The position numbers and the translations under genes are program-made. This document shows, piece after piece, positions 45,304-53,345 of a stretch of DNA of 64,000 nt. Position 1 is the stretch's first letter. Each line of letters opens with the position of its first letter. Origin of the DNA: Amycolatopsis keratiniphila subsp. keratiniphila (GTDB taxonomy: Bacteria; Actinomycetota; Actinomycetes; Mycobacteriales; Pseudonocardiaceae); contig NZ_LQMT02000018.1 in NCBI RefSeq assembly GCF_001620365.2, forward strand, positions 64,396 to 128,395. The letters run 5' to 3'. The notes under the pieces were generated by a model. It was not told where the DNA came from and ran no database searches. It worked only from the letters and a program-made list of their open reading frames with translations.

Positions 45304-45682
45304 AACGCACTCCTGGGGAAGGGGAGTAACTCGGGCGTGGAAAGTTCCGGCTGTTCGAGCGCAGGACTGATCGACCGGTGTCGAGCTCCCTCCCGGAAGC
45401 CCGGCCGGCAATGGCGGATGGTTCGGCCGCACACCCGGCCGCCCCAGCCAAACCTCTGAACGTATTGGATAGAGGTGATCACCCCGTTGCTCTCGGCGGC
45501 GATCCTATCGAGTGGCGCAAGGTCTACCTAGTGTGATCGTCGGCTCTTGCACGATTCGCTGTCACATTCTGCTAAATCCGGCCGTTCGCCCCAAAGGGCG
45601 GAGTCTCGACGGGTGGGCAACCCGGTCCCGGACGTCGTACGTCCATCGGGTGGCGGGTGAATATCTCCGGAGGGAGCAGAGG
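45304..45682. other. Divergent intergenic region, 379 bp
   Basis: No gene is supported. Upstream of the importer operon the minus strand has TAGGAT at 45507-45502 as a possible -10. A weak CCTCT/AGAGG dyad at 45453-45475 is present. A 60-codon minus-strand frame (45300-45482) overlaps the lipoprotein start and shows no coding signs. The plus-strand secreted protein starts at 45683 after a good ribosome site. Confidence 0.4.
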
Positions 45683-46192
45683 ATGAAAATTCGTTCGGCC
45701 GCGTTGTGCGTCGCGGGGGCGGCGATCTTGTCCACCTTGGCGGGCGCGGGACAGGCGAACGCGACGAGACCGTCCAGTCTGGTCATCAGCCCGAGTGCCG
45801 TTGTCGCAGGTGGGAAGGTCACCGCGGACATCTACTGCCTGCGCCCGTCGGGTGCGGGCGAACTCGCGACGTCCCTTGTCGCGGACGGTCTCGCGGCCCC
45901 GATCCCCTTGCGGGTGGTGGGCGACGGCGGCACCGGCGGCATCGGTGTCGCGTTGCGCGGCGACGGTCCGGTGGGGACGGTGCCGGGGCGCTACACGGCG
46001 GCTTACGACTGCTGGGGCTGGATCGTCCGCGCGGAGTTCACTGTCGCGAACTGGCAGAAGCGAAGGCCGGTTCCGGGACGCGAATTGCCGTCCCGGAGCC
46101 GTCCTTCGCTGACACATCCGGGGGAGATGTTCCGGACGGTAATTTCTGTCAATCGACAGAATTGGTCCCGGCCGGCGCGGGCGCCTTCGTGA
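45683..46192 (+). CDS. Secreted protein of unknown function
   Basis: A 169-residue protein with a signal peptide (1-28, ending ANA). The mature domain of about 100 residues looks like a small beta-sandwich (SLVISPSAVVAGGKVTADIYC; GRYTAAYDCWGW) with two cysteines that may pair. The last 45 residues are arginine- and proline-rich with no obvious fold. The ATG at 45683 follows GGAGGGAGCAGAGG. It is divergent from the importer-conservon operon. Family not recognised. Confidence 0.7.
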   Translation: MKIRSAALCVAGAAILSTLAGAGQANATRPSSLVISPSAVVAGGKVTADIYCLRPSGAGELATSLVADGLAAPIPLRVVGDGGTGGIGVALRGDGPVGTVPGRYTAAYDCWGWIVRAEFTVANWQKRRPVPGRELPSRSRPSLTHPGEMFRTVISVNRQNWSRPARAPS

Positions 46193-46523
46193 AATCCGGA
46201 AGAATTGTTCGCGGAGTGCCGAAATACCGGTGAAACAAAAGTGGAAAGAATTCCGTGCCGATCCGCGTGGACCCGGTCTGTCCAGGGCATTTCCGCCGTT
46301 TGCGGAGACGGACGCGATTTCGCGGGACCGACGTTCGACCTTGATCGATCAGGCCCGGCCAGGTAACGGGGAGGTGACGGCTTGCGGTCCAGCGGCTACA
46401 CACAGATGATCCAGCGGGGGTGGCGGGTGTCACCGTTCAGTGGGTTTCGCCGCCGCGTCGGAGGCAATACCGTCGGCGGCAAAGCCGAAGGTATGGCCCC
46501 GACCGGGTACGGAGGTTTGGCGG
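46193..46523. other. Intergenic region of 331 bp upstream of pdxH
   Basis: No gene seen. It has a 10-bp palindrome TGATCGATCA at 46342-46351 and an imperfect hairpin at 46467-46494 (ATACC and CGGC pairing with GCCG and GGTAT) shortly before the pdxH ribosome site. No clear promoter is visible. Confidence 0.4.
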
Positions 46524-47210
46524 ATGATGCCGGAGATCAAGGAAGGCGCTGCCGGGAACGGCGACGCCGTCGTGCGCCTGCCCGGGATGCGGGTGGCCTA
46601 CGAAGGCGCGGCCTTCGAAGAATCCGCGCTGGCGGAGACCTGGACCGAGCAGCTGCAGGACTGGCTGAACCAGGCCGTCTCCACCGGGATCGCCGAACCG
46701 AACGCGATGGTGCTCGCCACCGCCGACCCGGACGGCAGGCCGTCCTCCCGGACCGTGCTGTGCAAGGGCCTCGACGAGCGTGGCGTCGTGTTCTACACGA
46801 ACTACACCTCCACCAAGAGCCACGACCTCACCGCGACGCGCTACGCGTCGGTCACCTTCCCGTGGTACCCGCTGCAGCGTCAGGTCCACGTGCGCGGCGA
46901 GGTGGAGAAGGTCAACGTCGCCGAGACCGCCGAGTACTGGGCGTCCCGCCCGCGGGGTTCGCAGCTCGGGGCCTGGGCGTCGCCGCAGTCCCGCGTCGTC
47001 GACGGCCGCCGCGCCCTCGAGACCGCGCTGCACGGTATCGAGCGCCGCTTCGCCGACGTCGAGAACATCCCGTTCCCGCCGCACTGGGGCGGGTGGCGCA
47101 TCCGGCCCGACGTCGTCGAGTTCTGGCAGGGCCGCGAGGACCGCATGCACGACAGGCTCCGCTACGTCCGGACCGACGACGGCTGGCAGATCGAGCGCGT
47201 CGCGCCGTAA
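46524..47210 (+). CDS. pdxH: Pyridoxamine 5'-phosphate oxidase
   Basis: A 228-residue FMN enzyme making pyridoxal 5'-phosphate, the cofactor SerC in this window needs. Family blocks: EPNAMVLATADPDGRPSSR, GVVFYTNYTSTKSHDL, WYPLQRQVHVRG and the C-terminal WGGWRI...EFWQGREDRMHDR...W-RVAP. ATG 46524 follows GGAGG by 8 nt; a second ATG follows directly. As I recall, pdxH often lies near citrate synthase genes in actinobacteria. Confidence 0.96.
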   Translation: MMPEIKEGAAGNGDAVVRLPGMRVAYEGAAFEESALAETWTEQLQDWLNQAVSTGIAEPNAMVLATADPDGRPSSRTVLCKGLDERGVVFYTNYTSTKSHDLTATRYASVTFPWYPLQRQVHVRGEVEKVNVAETAEYWASRPRGSQLGAWASPQSRVVDGRRALETALHGIERRFADVENIPFPPHWGGWRIRPDVVEFWQGREDRMHDRLRYVRTDDGWQIERVAP

Positions 47211-47240
47211 TTTTTGCCGGCGCGCTTCCGCAAACGCGCC

Positions 47241-47292
47241 GAAGGGGCGTCGTTCCGCTTCAACGTCACGTTGAGCGGAGAGGCGCCCCTTC
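47241..47292. terminator. Hairpin downstream of pdxH
   Basis: GAAGGGGCG (47241-47249) pairs with CGCCCCTTC (47284-47292). Inside it TCCGCT(T)CAACGT pairs with ACGTTGAGCGGA with one bulge. It begins 30 bp after the pdxH stop. Confidence 0.65.
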
Positions 47293-47416
47293 ATCGCGTT
47301 TCCGGGGGCCTTCGGCCCAAAAGAGGGCGCGCGGCGGTGAAGTCTCCCCGTCGCGCTGGCGCGCTCCCGGGAGACCGTTGGGTCGCCCGGGGCTCGGTGC
47401 GGTTACGGATGGGGGC

Positions 47417-47491
47417 TGAAGGGGACTTTCGCCGCGTCTCATGCGGTGAAAGCTCCCTTCGCCGCGTCTGACGAGGGGAAAGTCCCCTTCA
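47417..47491. repeat. Composite palindrome with 14-bp outer arms
   Basis: TGAAGGGGACTTTC (47417-47430) pairs with 47478-47491. Between them CGCCGCGTCT-ATGCGGTGAAAG-type words are repeated twice, and they match the inner part of the palindrome at 20649-20691. It looks like two copies of that element fused. Confidence 0.65.
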
Positions 47492-47540
47492 CCCGCCACT
47501 GGGTGAGCTAAATCGCGCGCGGATGGTTAGTTAGCGCGGC

Positions 47541-47546
47541 TAAGCT
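47541..47546 (+). promoter_or_regulatory. -10 box TAAGCT before the MFS gene
   Basis: TAAGCT ends 8 nt before GTG 47555 with no ribosome site. It overlaps the dyad TTAGC-GCG-GCTAA (47531-47543). Confidence 0.35.
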
Positions 47547-47554
47547 GTCGGGTT

Positions 47555-48838
47555 GTGAGTGACGACGTGGGGGTTGAACAGCGCAAGGGTGTCCGCAAGC
47601 TGTTCGGCTCGATCGTCGTCGACACCCGGCCGCTCAAGATCCCCGCGTTCCGCCGCCTCTGGCTCTCCACCGCGGTCACCGCGATCGGCAGCCAGCTCAC
47701 CGCCGTCGCGGTCCCCAAACAGGTCTTCGACCTCACCGGATCATCCGCGTACGTCGGCCTGACCGGCCTGGTCGCCCTGATCCCGCTGCTCGTCTTCGGC
47801 CTCTGGGGCGGCGCCATCGCGGACGCCGTCGACCGCCGCAAGCTGCTCCTCGTCACCAACGTCGGCGTCACGCTCACTTCGGTGGTCCTGTGGCTCCAGG
47901 CGTTCCTGAACGTCGGCTCCGTCTGGCTGGTGCTGGGCCTGCTCGCGGTCAACCAGGCGTTCTTCGCGGTCAACATGCCGACCCGCAGCGCCGTCGTCGC
48001 CCGGCTGGTCCCGGACAACCTGATCGCGCCCGCGACCGCGCTGAGCAGCACGATGGCCACCTTCGGCGCGGTCTTCGGCCCGCTGCTCGCCGGTTCGCTG
48101 ATCCCGATCCTCGGCCTCTCGACGCTCTACCTGATCGACGTCGTCGCGCTGACCGCCACGCTCGTCGCGGTCTACCGGCTTCCGCCGATCCCGCCGCTCG
48201 GCGAGATCGCGCGCCGGGCCGGGATCCGCGACATCATCGACGGCTTCAAGTACCTGGCCACGCAGAAGATCCTGCTGGCGTCGTTCCTCGTCGACATCAT
48301 CGCGATGGTCGCGGGTATGCCGCGCGCGCTGATCCCGGAGATGGCGGAGCGCACCTTCGGCGACCCGCCCGGCGGCGGTCCGGCGCTGGGCTGGCTGTAC
48401 GCCGCGCTCCCCGCGGGCGCGATGCTGATCGGCCTCTTCTCCGGCTGGCTGACCAGGATCCGCAACCAGGGCGCGGGCGTGATCGTCTCGGTCTGCGTCT
48501 GGGGCGCCGCCGTCGCCGGTTTCGGGCTCGCGAACTCGCTGTGGCTCGCGGTCTTCTTCATGGCGCTCGCCGGCGCGGCCGACATGGTCAGCGCGATCTA
48601 CCGGATGTCGATCCTGCAGGTCGCCACCACCGACGAGATGCGCGGACGGCTGCAGGGCGTGTTCACCGTCGTCGTCGCGGGCGGCCCGCGGATCGCCGAC
48701 CTCACCCACGGCTGGGCGGCCGCCGGGGTCGGCACGGCGGCCGCGGCGTCCGGCGGTGGAGTGCTGGTCATCGTGCTGGTCGTCGGCGCGGCGCTGCTGA
48801 TCCCGTCGTTCTGGCGGTACCGGGCCCCGGTGGACTGA
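47555..48838 (+). CDS. MFS exporter (EntS/MFS_3-like)
   Basis: A 427-residue MFS protein with about 12 helices and the ADAVDRRKLLL loop motif. The overall pattern (FRRLWLSTAVTAIGSQLTAVAVPKQVFDLT; NMPTRSAVVARLVP) belongs to the MFS_3 class that includes enterobactin exporters and macrolide pumps. The GTG start looks leaderless. It lies 24 bp before a DUF3558 lipoprotein gene on the same strand. Substrate unknown. Confidence 0.87.
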   Translation: MSDDVGVEQRKGVRKLFGSIVVDTRPLKIPAFRRLWLSTAVTAIGSQLTAVAVPKQVFDLTGSSAYVGLTGLVALIPLLVFGLWGGAIADAVDRRKLLLVTNVGVTLTSVVLWLQAFLNVGSVWLVLGLLAVNQAFFAVNMPTRSAVVARLVPDNLIAPATALSSTMATFGAVFGPLLAGSLIPILGLSTLYLIDVVALTATLVAVYRLPPIPPLGEIARRAGIRDIIDGFKYLATQKILLASFLVDIIAMVAGMPRALIPEMAERTFGDPPGGGPALGWLYAALPAGAMLIGLFSGWLTRIRNQGAGVIVSVCVWGAAVAGFGLANSLWLAVFFMALAGAADMVSAIYRMSILQVATTDEMRGRLQGVFTVVVAGGPRIADLTHGWAAAGVGTAAAASGGGVLVIVLVVGAALLIPSFWRYRAPVD

Positions 48839-48849
48839 GCCGTCCCGTC

Positions 48850-48855
48850 TATCGT
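48850..48855 (+). promoter_or_regulatory. -10 box TATCGT of a leaderless transcript
   Basis: TATCGT ends 7 nt before ATG 48863; no Shine-Dalgarno sequence lies between. Confidence 0.5.
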
Positions 48856-48862
48856 CGGGCCC

Positions 48863-49447
48863 ATGCGTATTTCACGGGCGATCGTCCTGTTCGCCGCTGT
48901 CATCGCGACCCTTTCCGCCTGTTCGTCCGGAGGCGAAAAGACGGACAACGCGGCCAAGCCGTCGAGCCCGGCCCCCTCGTCCTCCGCCGCGCCGAGTTCC
49001 TCGGCCGCGCCCACCGGTGGCGCCGGTGCGAAGGAACCCTGCGCGCTGCTGCCCGCCGAGGCCGTCGGCAAGGCCGTCTCCATCCAGGGCGTGACGTCGG
49101 CACCGGGCCCCGTGCAGGACAACGCCGCCAACGGGGGCAAGGCCAAGAGCTGCGTCTACTCGGCCGCCGGCAAGCAGATCGGCGCGCTCGCCGTGACCCG
49201 CTTCGAAGGCAACAAGATCAAGCCCCCGGAGATGGTCGCGGCGCTGAAGAAGGCGAAGCAGAACGCGAAGGACGTCGCCGGTGTCGGCGAGGGCGCCATC
49301 TACTACACCGACGCGAACAAGACCGCGACGCTTGCGGCCGCCGAACTCGTGGACGACGTCCCGGTGCTGATCAACTACACCGGCCCGACGAAGATGACGC
49401 AGGACATGATGCTCCCCCTGGTGAAGACCGCGGTCGACGCCAACTGA
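48863..49447 (+). CDS. DUF3558-type lipoprotein
   Basis: A 194-residue lipoprotein. Lipobox LSAC (Cys20), then a Ser/Pro/Ala-rich linker (residues 21-55), then a DUF3558-like domain (EPCALLPAEAVGKAV; a second Cys at KSCVYSAAG, which probably pairs with the first). DUF3558 proteins are abundant in actinobacteria and their role is unknown. The start appears leaderless, so it may be expressed apart from the MFS gene. Confidence 0.83.
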   Translation: MRISRAIVLFAAVIATLSACSSGGEKTDNAAKPSSPAPSSSAAPSSSAAPTGGAGAKEPCALLPAEAVGKAVSIQGVTSAPGPVQDNAANGGKAKSCVYSAAGKQIGALAVTRFEGNKIKPPEMVAALKKAKQNAKDVAGVGEGAIYYTDANKTATLAAAELVDDVPVLINYTGPTKMTQDMMLPLVKTAVDAN

Positions 49448-49522
49448 GCGGATTACCCAAAGGCGGGCTTCGTCAACCCGTGACGAAGAACTGACCAAAC
49501 CGGACTGTCGGCACCAGACGTG

Positions 49523-49544
49523 ATGCGGCACACTCTTGCCGCAT
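49523..49544. repeat. Inverted repeat spanning the APC permease start codon
   Basis: ATGCGGCA (49523-49530) pairs with TGCCGCAT (49537-49544) around CACTCT. The ATG of the permease (49543) begins in the second arm, so a short hairpin could hide the start, or the repeat could be an operator over a leaderless start. Confidence 0.5.
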
Positions 49545-50928
49545 GGCGGACACGACGACAACAGAACAGACCGGTCCTGCCGGTCAACCGAGCCTCAAGC
49601 GGGTGATGGGTTCCAAACTCCTGCTGTTCTTCGTGGTGGGGGACATCATCGGGACGGGCGTGTACGCGCTCACCGGGCAGGTGGCGGGCCGGGTGGGCGG
49701 CGCGCTCTGGCTGCCGTTCCTGATCGCGTTCGTGGTCGCGTTCATGACCGCGTTCAGCTACCTGGAACTGGTCGGGAAGTACCCGCAGGCGGCGGGGGCC
49801 GCGCTCTACACGCACAAGGCGTTCAAGATCCGCTTCCTCACCTTCATGGTGGCGTTCGCGGTCATGTGCTCCGGGATCACATCGGCTTCGTCGGCGGCGA
49901 AGGCCTTCGGGGAGACCTATCTCAAGGAGTTCATCACCGCGCCGATGCCGCTGGTGGCGATCCTGTTCGTGATCGGCCTCGCGCTGATCAACTTCCGCGG
50001 GGTCTCCGAATCGGTGAAGACCAACGTGGTGCTGACCTGCATCGAGATCGGCGGTCTGCTGATCATCATCGGGGTCGGCGTATGGGCGGTGCTGAACGGC
50101 AACGGCGACGCCTCGCGGCTGGTCGAGTTCGACACCGAGAACCAGACGATGCTGGTGGCGATCACGTCGGCGACGTCGCTGGCGTTCTTCGCGATGGTCG
50201 GTTTCGAGGACTCGGTGAACATGGCCGAGGAGTGCAAGGACCCGATCCGGATCTTCCCGAAGGCGATGCTGTGGGGAATGGTCATCGCCGCGACCATCTA
50301 CATCCTGGTCTCCGTGACCTCCTCGCTGCTGGTGCCCGCGGACGAGCTGGAGGCGGCCAAGAGCAGCGCGCTGCTGAAGGTGCTCGACGTCGGGGCGCCC
50401 GGCTTCCCGCGCGAGGTGTTCTCCGCGATCGGTCTCTTCGCGGTCATCAACTCGGCGCTGATCAACATGCTGATGGCCAGCCGCCTGCTCTACGGCATGG
50501 CGAACCAGCGGATCATCCCGAAGCAGCTGGGCACCGTGCACCCGTTCCGCCGCAGCCCGTGGGTGGCGATCGTGTTCACCAGCCTGATCGCCATCGGCCT
50601 CGTGTCCTTTGTGGACATCGGCGTGCTCGGCGGGACGACGGCGTTGCTGCTGCTGGCGGTGTTCGCCATCGTCAACGTCGCGGTCCTGGTGCTGCGCAAG
50701 GAGAAGGCGGCGCACAAGCATTTCCGGGCGCCGACGATCATCCCGGTGCTGGCCGCGATCTTCTGCGTCTACCTGGTGACGCCGTTGTCCGGACGGCCCG
50801 CGCGCGACTACAAGGTCGCCGCGATCCTGCTCGGCGTCGGCATCGTGCTGTGGGGGATCAACTGGCTCGTCATGCGGGCCACGCACAGTGAAGAAGACCG
50901 GCAGCCCATCGAGCCGCCGGTCGGTTAG
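49543..50928 (+). CDS. Amino acid/polyamine permease (APC superfamily)
   Basis: A 461-residue permease with 12 predicted helices. APC features: LFFVVGDIIGTGVYALTG in helix 1 (unwound GTG), then the helix 6-7 segment AMVGFEDSVNMAEECKDP. Importer or exchanger of amino acids or amines; the specific substrate is not visible. The start codon lies inside a short inverted repeat and no ribosome site is seen. It ends 3 bp before the convergent MBL gene stop. Confidence 0.88.
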   Translation: MADTTTTEQTGPAGQPSLKRVMGSKLLLFFVVGDIIGTGVYALTGQVAGRVGGALWLPFLIAFVVAFMTAFSYLELVGKYPQAAGAALYTHKAFKIRFLTFMVAFAVMCSGITSASSAAKAFGETYLKEFITAPMPLVAILFVIGLALINFRGVSESVKTNVVLTCIEIGGLLIIIGVGVWAVLNGNGDASRLVEFDTENQTMLVAITSATSLAFFAMVGFEDSVNMAEECKDPIRIFPKAMLWGMVIAATIYILVSVTSSLLVPADELEAAKSSALLKVLDVGAPGFPREVFSAIGLFAVINSALINMLMASRLLYGMANQRIIPKQLGTVHPFRRSPWVAIVFTSLIAIGLVSFVDIGVLGGTTALLLLAVFAIVNVAVLVLRKEKAAHKHFRAPTIIPVLAAIFCVYLVTPLSGRPARDYKVAAILLGVGIVLWGINWLVMRATHSEEDRQPIEPPVG

Positions 50929-50931
50929 GCG

Positions 50932-51759
50932 CTAGCCGCGGCTGAGCGCCTGGTACTCCACCGGGCTGTGGGCCGAGAACACGGTGATCTCGTCGGCGTG
51001 TTCTCGGCCCAGCTCGCGCAGCCGCTCGACGTTTTCCAGCCGCGGTTTGCGCAGCGTCTGCACCATGTTCTGGAACGCGGTCATCCCCGGCGGGCAATGC
51101 GGCTTCACCGGATCCATCTGCCCGTGGAAGAAGTACGCGTCGCCCGCGTGCAGCAGCCAGCCGTCGCCGGTGTCGACCGCGACGCCGGTGTGGCCCTTGG
51201 TGTGTCCCGCGAGCGGCACGAGCAGGATCTCCGGCGGCAGGCCCTTGAGCTCGCGGACGGCCTGGAAACCGAACCAGTCGTCCCCGGCCTCGTCGTACAT
51301 GCTCCACAGTGGACGATGGGCGAACTGGTTGGCCCGGAAGCGGAGCTTCTCGCTCTGGTTGGACGGCGACGTCGCCACGTCGTGTTCCGCGGTGCGGACG
51401 TGCACGACGGCGTTCGGGAAGTCCGCGAGCCCGCCCGCGTGGTCGACGTCGAGGTGGGTGCAGATGATGTGCCGGACGTCTTCGAGCTTGTGGCCGAGCG
51501 CCTCGACGTGGTGGGCCGCCGTCTCCGTCTCGACCGGCTTCGCACCGACCATGATCGTGAACGGCGTCCCGAGCCACGCACCGGGATTCGCGACGCCCTT
51601 GCGGCCGAAGCCGGTGTCCACCAGCACGAGCCCGTCGCCGGTCTCGATGAGCAGGCAATGCGCCACCAGCTCCGAGCGGCGCAGCAGCCCGGGCTGGCCG
51701 TCGAGCAGCTTGCCTCCCGGTGCGCGCATCGTGCCGCAGTTCAGGTGGTGCACCTTCAT
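50932..51759 (-). CDS. Metallo-beta-lactamase-fold hydrolase, paralogue 1
   Basis: A 275-residue MBL-fold enzyme. Metal motif THLDVDHAGG with His102, Asp104, Asp106 and His107; further ligands in LAGHTKGH and HAGDAYF. The N terminus MKVHHLNCGTMRAPGGKLLDG is almost identical to paralogue 2, showing a tandem duplication. Related families hydrolyse lactones or thioesters; the actual reaction is unknown. Its ATG overlaps the paralogue 2 stop. Cotranscribed behind a TetR gene. Confidence 0.88.
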   Translation of the reverse strand: MKVHHLNCGTMRAPGGKLLDGQPGLLRRSELVAHCLLIETGDGLVLVDTGFGRKGVANPGAWLGTPFTIMVGAKPVETETAAHHVEALGHKLEDVRHIICTHLDVDHAGGLADFPNAVVHVRTAEHDVATSPSNQSEKLRFRANQFAHRPLWSMYDEAGDDWFGFQAVRELKGLPPEILLVPLAGHTKGHTGVAVDTGDGWLLHAGDAYFFHGQMDPVKPHCPPGMTAFQNMVQTLRKPRLENVERLRELGREHADEITVFSAHSPVEYQALSRG

Positions 51760-52586
51760 AGCCTGCTCCTCTGGCTGAGCCGTTCGAATGCGGTGACGTC
51801 GTGGGCGGCGAAGACCGTCACTTCGGCACCGTTGTTACTGACAAGTTCGCGCAGCCGGCGCTGGTTGTCCAGTCGTGCCGTCTTCTCCGTCTGCATGTAC
51901 GACTCGAAGAAGCCCAAGGCCGGAGGGATATGCGGTTTTCGCTCCAGCTCGCTGCCGTGGAAGACGGCGTCACCGGCGTTGAGGAGCCAGCCGTCACCCG
52001 TGTCGACCGCGACGCCGGCGTGGCCGCGGGTGTGCCCGGCGAGGGGGATGATCAGGACGTCCGGGACCCCGTCGAGCTCGCGGACGGCGTCGAAACCGAA
52101 CCACGGCTCGCCGTCGGCGCGGTACGAGCGCCAGATCGGCCCGTGATCGAACTGGACCTTGCGGTAGCGGCTCGCCTCCTTGCGGTCGATCGGCTTCTCC
52201 AGCGCCTGGAGCTCGCGATCGTGGACATGGACCCGCGCGTGGGGGAAGTCGACGAGCCCGCCCGCGTGGTCGAGGTCGAGGTGGGTGAGCACGATGTCGC
52301 GCACGTCGGCCGGGTCGAAGCCGAGCTTGCGGATCTGGGTGGTGGCGCTGAGGTCGTCGTCGCTGTCGGGGTGCACCAGCCGGACGAAACCGGCGCCGAG
52401 CCATTCGGCCGGGCGGGTGACGGCCGGCGTTCCGACACCGGTCTCGACGAGTACGAGCCCGGTGCCGGTCTCCAGCAGTAGACAGTGGCAGACCAGTTCG
52501 GCTCGCCGGAACAGCCCGGGCCTGCCGTCGATGAGTTTGCCGCCGACCGGCCGCATGGTTCCGCAGTTCAGGTGATGGACGCGCAT
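51756..52586 (-). CDS. Metallo-beta-lactamase-fold hydrolase, paralogue 2
   Basis: A 276-residue paralogue of the next gene, with the metal residues at identical positions (His102, Asp104, Asp106, His107 in THLDLDHAGG; LAGHTRGH; NAGDAVF). A divergent insertion at about 70-85 replaces the MVGAKPVETE stretch of paralogue 1. Its ATG shares a base with the TetR stop (TGATG). The pair probably acts on related substrates. Calling them quorum-quenching lactonases would go beyond the evidence. Confidence 0.88.
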   Translation of the reverse strand: MRVHHLNCGTMRPVGGKLIDGRPGLFRRAELVCHCLLLETGTGLVLVETGVGTPAVTRPAEWLGAGFVRLVHPDSDDDLSATTQIRKLGFDPADVRDIVLTHLDLDHAGGLVDFPHARVHVHDRELQALEKPIDRKEASRYRKVQFDHGPIWRSYRADGEPWFGFDAVRELDGVPDVLIIPLAGHTRGHAGVAVDTGDGWLLNAGDAVFHGSELERKPHIPPALGFFESYMQTEKTARLDNQRRLRELVSNNGAEVTVFAAHDVTAFERLSQRSRL

Positions 52587-53149
52587 CAGGAGAGCTCCCG
52601 TTCGAGTGTGGTGCGAAGGTGCGGGGCGATCGCGCGCAAGGGCGCGGTGTCGTGCAACGTCTTGGCCAGCAGGAGGCCGCCCTCGATGGCGGCGAGGACG
52701 ACCGTGGCCAGGTGGTTCGCCTTGTCGGTGGCCAGCGCTTCGGCGATGACGGTGTGCCAGGACTGGTAGCCGTCGGCGCAGGCCTGGCGGATCACCTCGC
52801 TGTCGCCCGACGCGTCGAGCGCGACCGTCGCGAGCGGGCAGCCGCGCTGGAAATCCGACTCCTCCAGCGAGGTCGCCAGCGCGTCGACCACGTTCTCGAT
52901 ACCGGTGACGATGTCGGGCGCGTTCGCGGCGATCGTGCGCAGCTGGTCGCACAGCCGGTCGGCGGACTGGCGGATGGCTTCGGCGGCCAGCTGCTCCTTG
53001 CCGCCGGGGAAGTGGAAGTAGAGCGACCCTTTGGGCGCGCCCACGGCGGCGACGAGCTGGTTGAGCCCGGTGGCGTGGTAGCCCTGCTGGTGGAAGAGGT
53101 CGGCGGCGGAGTCGAGCATGCGCTGCCGGGTGTCGGTGCGGCGGACCAT
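52586..53149 (-). CDS. TetR family regulator of the MBL pair (LmrA/YxaF-like)
   Basis: A 187-residue regulator with helix-turn-helix at about 25-50 (GLNQLVAAVGAPKGSLYFHFPGGKEQL), a pattern seen in the LmrA/YxaF group, and the CPLATVALDASG segment of that C-terminal domain. The ATG at 53149 is used; codons from 53260 come from repeats. A GACCGGTC plus CTAGT-AAG-ACTAG site lies 28-47 bp upstream. It heads the three-gene operon. Confidence 0.9.
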   Translation of the reverse strand: MVRRTDTRQRMLDSAADLFHQQGYHATGLNQLVAAVGAPKGSLYFHFPGGKEQLAAEAIRQSADRLCDQLRTIAANAPDIVTGIENVVDALATSLEESDFQRGCPLATVALDASGDSEVIRQACADGYQSWHTVIAEALATDKANHLATVVLAAIEGGLLLAKTLHDTAPLRAIAPHLRTTLERELS

Positions 53150-53176
53150 GCGGCCGACTGTAGCCCAAACTATGAC

Positions 53177-53196
53177 GACCGGTCTAGTAAGACTAG
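53177..53196. promoter_or_regulatory. Candidate operator of the MBL-operon TetR
   Basis: GACCGGTC (53177-53184) is followed directly by CTAGT-AAG-ACTAG (53184-53196). As I recall, LmrA/YxaF-type regulators recognise TAGACC-containing sites, which resembles the GACCGGTCTAG core here. It lies at promoter distance from the TetR start. Confidence 0.5.
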
Positions 53197-53225
53197 GGTG
53201 ATCCAACTCGGATCTCGCGTGATTG

Positions 53226-53309
53226 GAGGCGTAACTCGCGTGATCAGACACCGCACTCATGAGTTACGCCTCTGACCACGCGAGTTACGTGTCTGATCAC
53301 GCGAGTCAC
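53226..53309. repeat. Interleaved inverted repeats
   Basis: GAGGCGTAACTC (53226-53237) pairs perfectly with GAGTTACGCCTC (53261-53272). Overlapping it, the 21-mer 53231-53251 pairs with 53289-53309 with one mismatch. The shared word is TCGCGTGATCAGACAC. The two dyads are interleaved, so they can form alternative hairpins. They lie between the divergent TetR and nucleotidyltransferase starts and inflate both open frames. Confidence 0.7.
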
Positions 53310-53332
53310 GCCTTGCCGCTCATAAAGCCGGG

Positions 53333-53338
53333 TAGCGT
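53333..53338 (+). promoter_or_regulatory. -10 box TAGCGT of a leaderless transcript
   Basis: TAGCGT ends 7 nt before GTG 53346; no ribosome site. Confidence 0.5.
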
Positions 53339-53345
53339 CCGACCC

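Larger units (their letters stand above)
47211..47554. other. Repeat-rich intergenic region, 344 bp
   Basis: No gene. It contains the pdxH hairpin (47241-47292), a GC-rich middle with short inverted repeats, and a composite palindrome (47417-47491). The start region of the MFS gene has TAAGCT at 47541 and a dyad TTAGC-GCG-GCTAA at 47531-47543. Confidence 0.5.

Noticed and set aside
45300..45482. Leader peptide ORF upstream of the anion importer
   Set aside because: A 60-codon frame exists but overlaps the lipoprotein start, lacks a ribosome site and does not show the Cys-run pattern of sulfur leader peptides.
47523..47546. Iron box before the EntS-like MFS gene
   Set aside because: TTAGTTAGCGCGGCTAA has TTAG half-words but matches the IdeR consensus poorly; a siderophore-exporter reading would be speculative.
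50932..52586. Quorum-quenching lactonases
   Set aside because: MBL-fold residues are present, but nothing separates lactonases from other MBL hydrolases by sequence alone.
53150..53345. N-terminal extensions of the TetR and nucleotidyltransferase genes
   Set aside because: Both extensions are translated repeats and resemble each other for that reason only.
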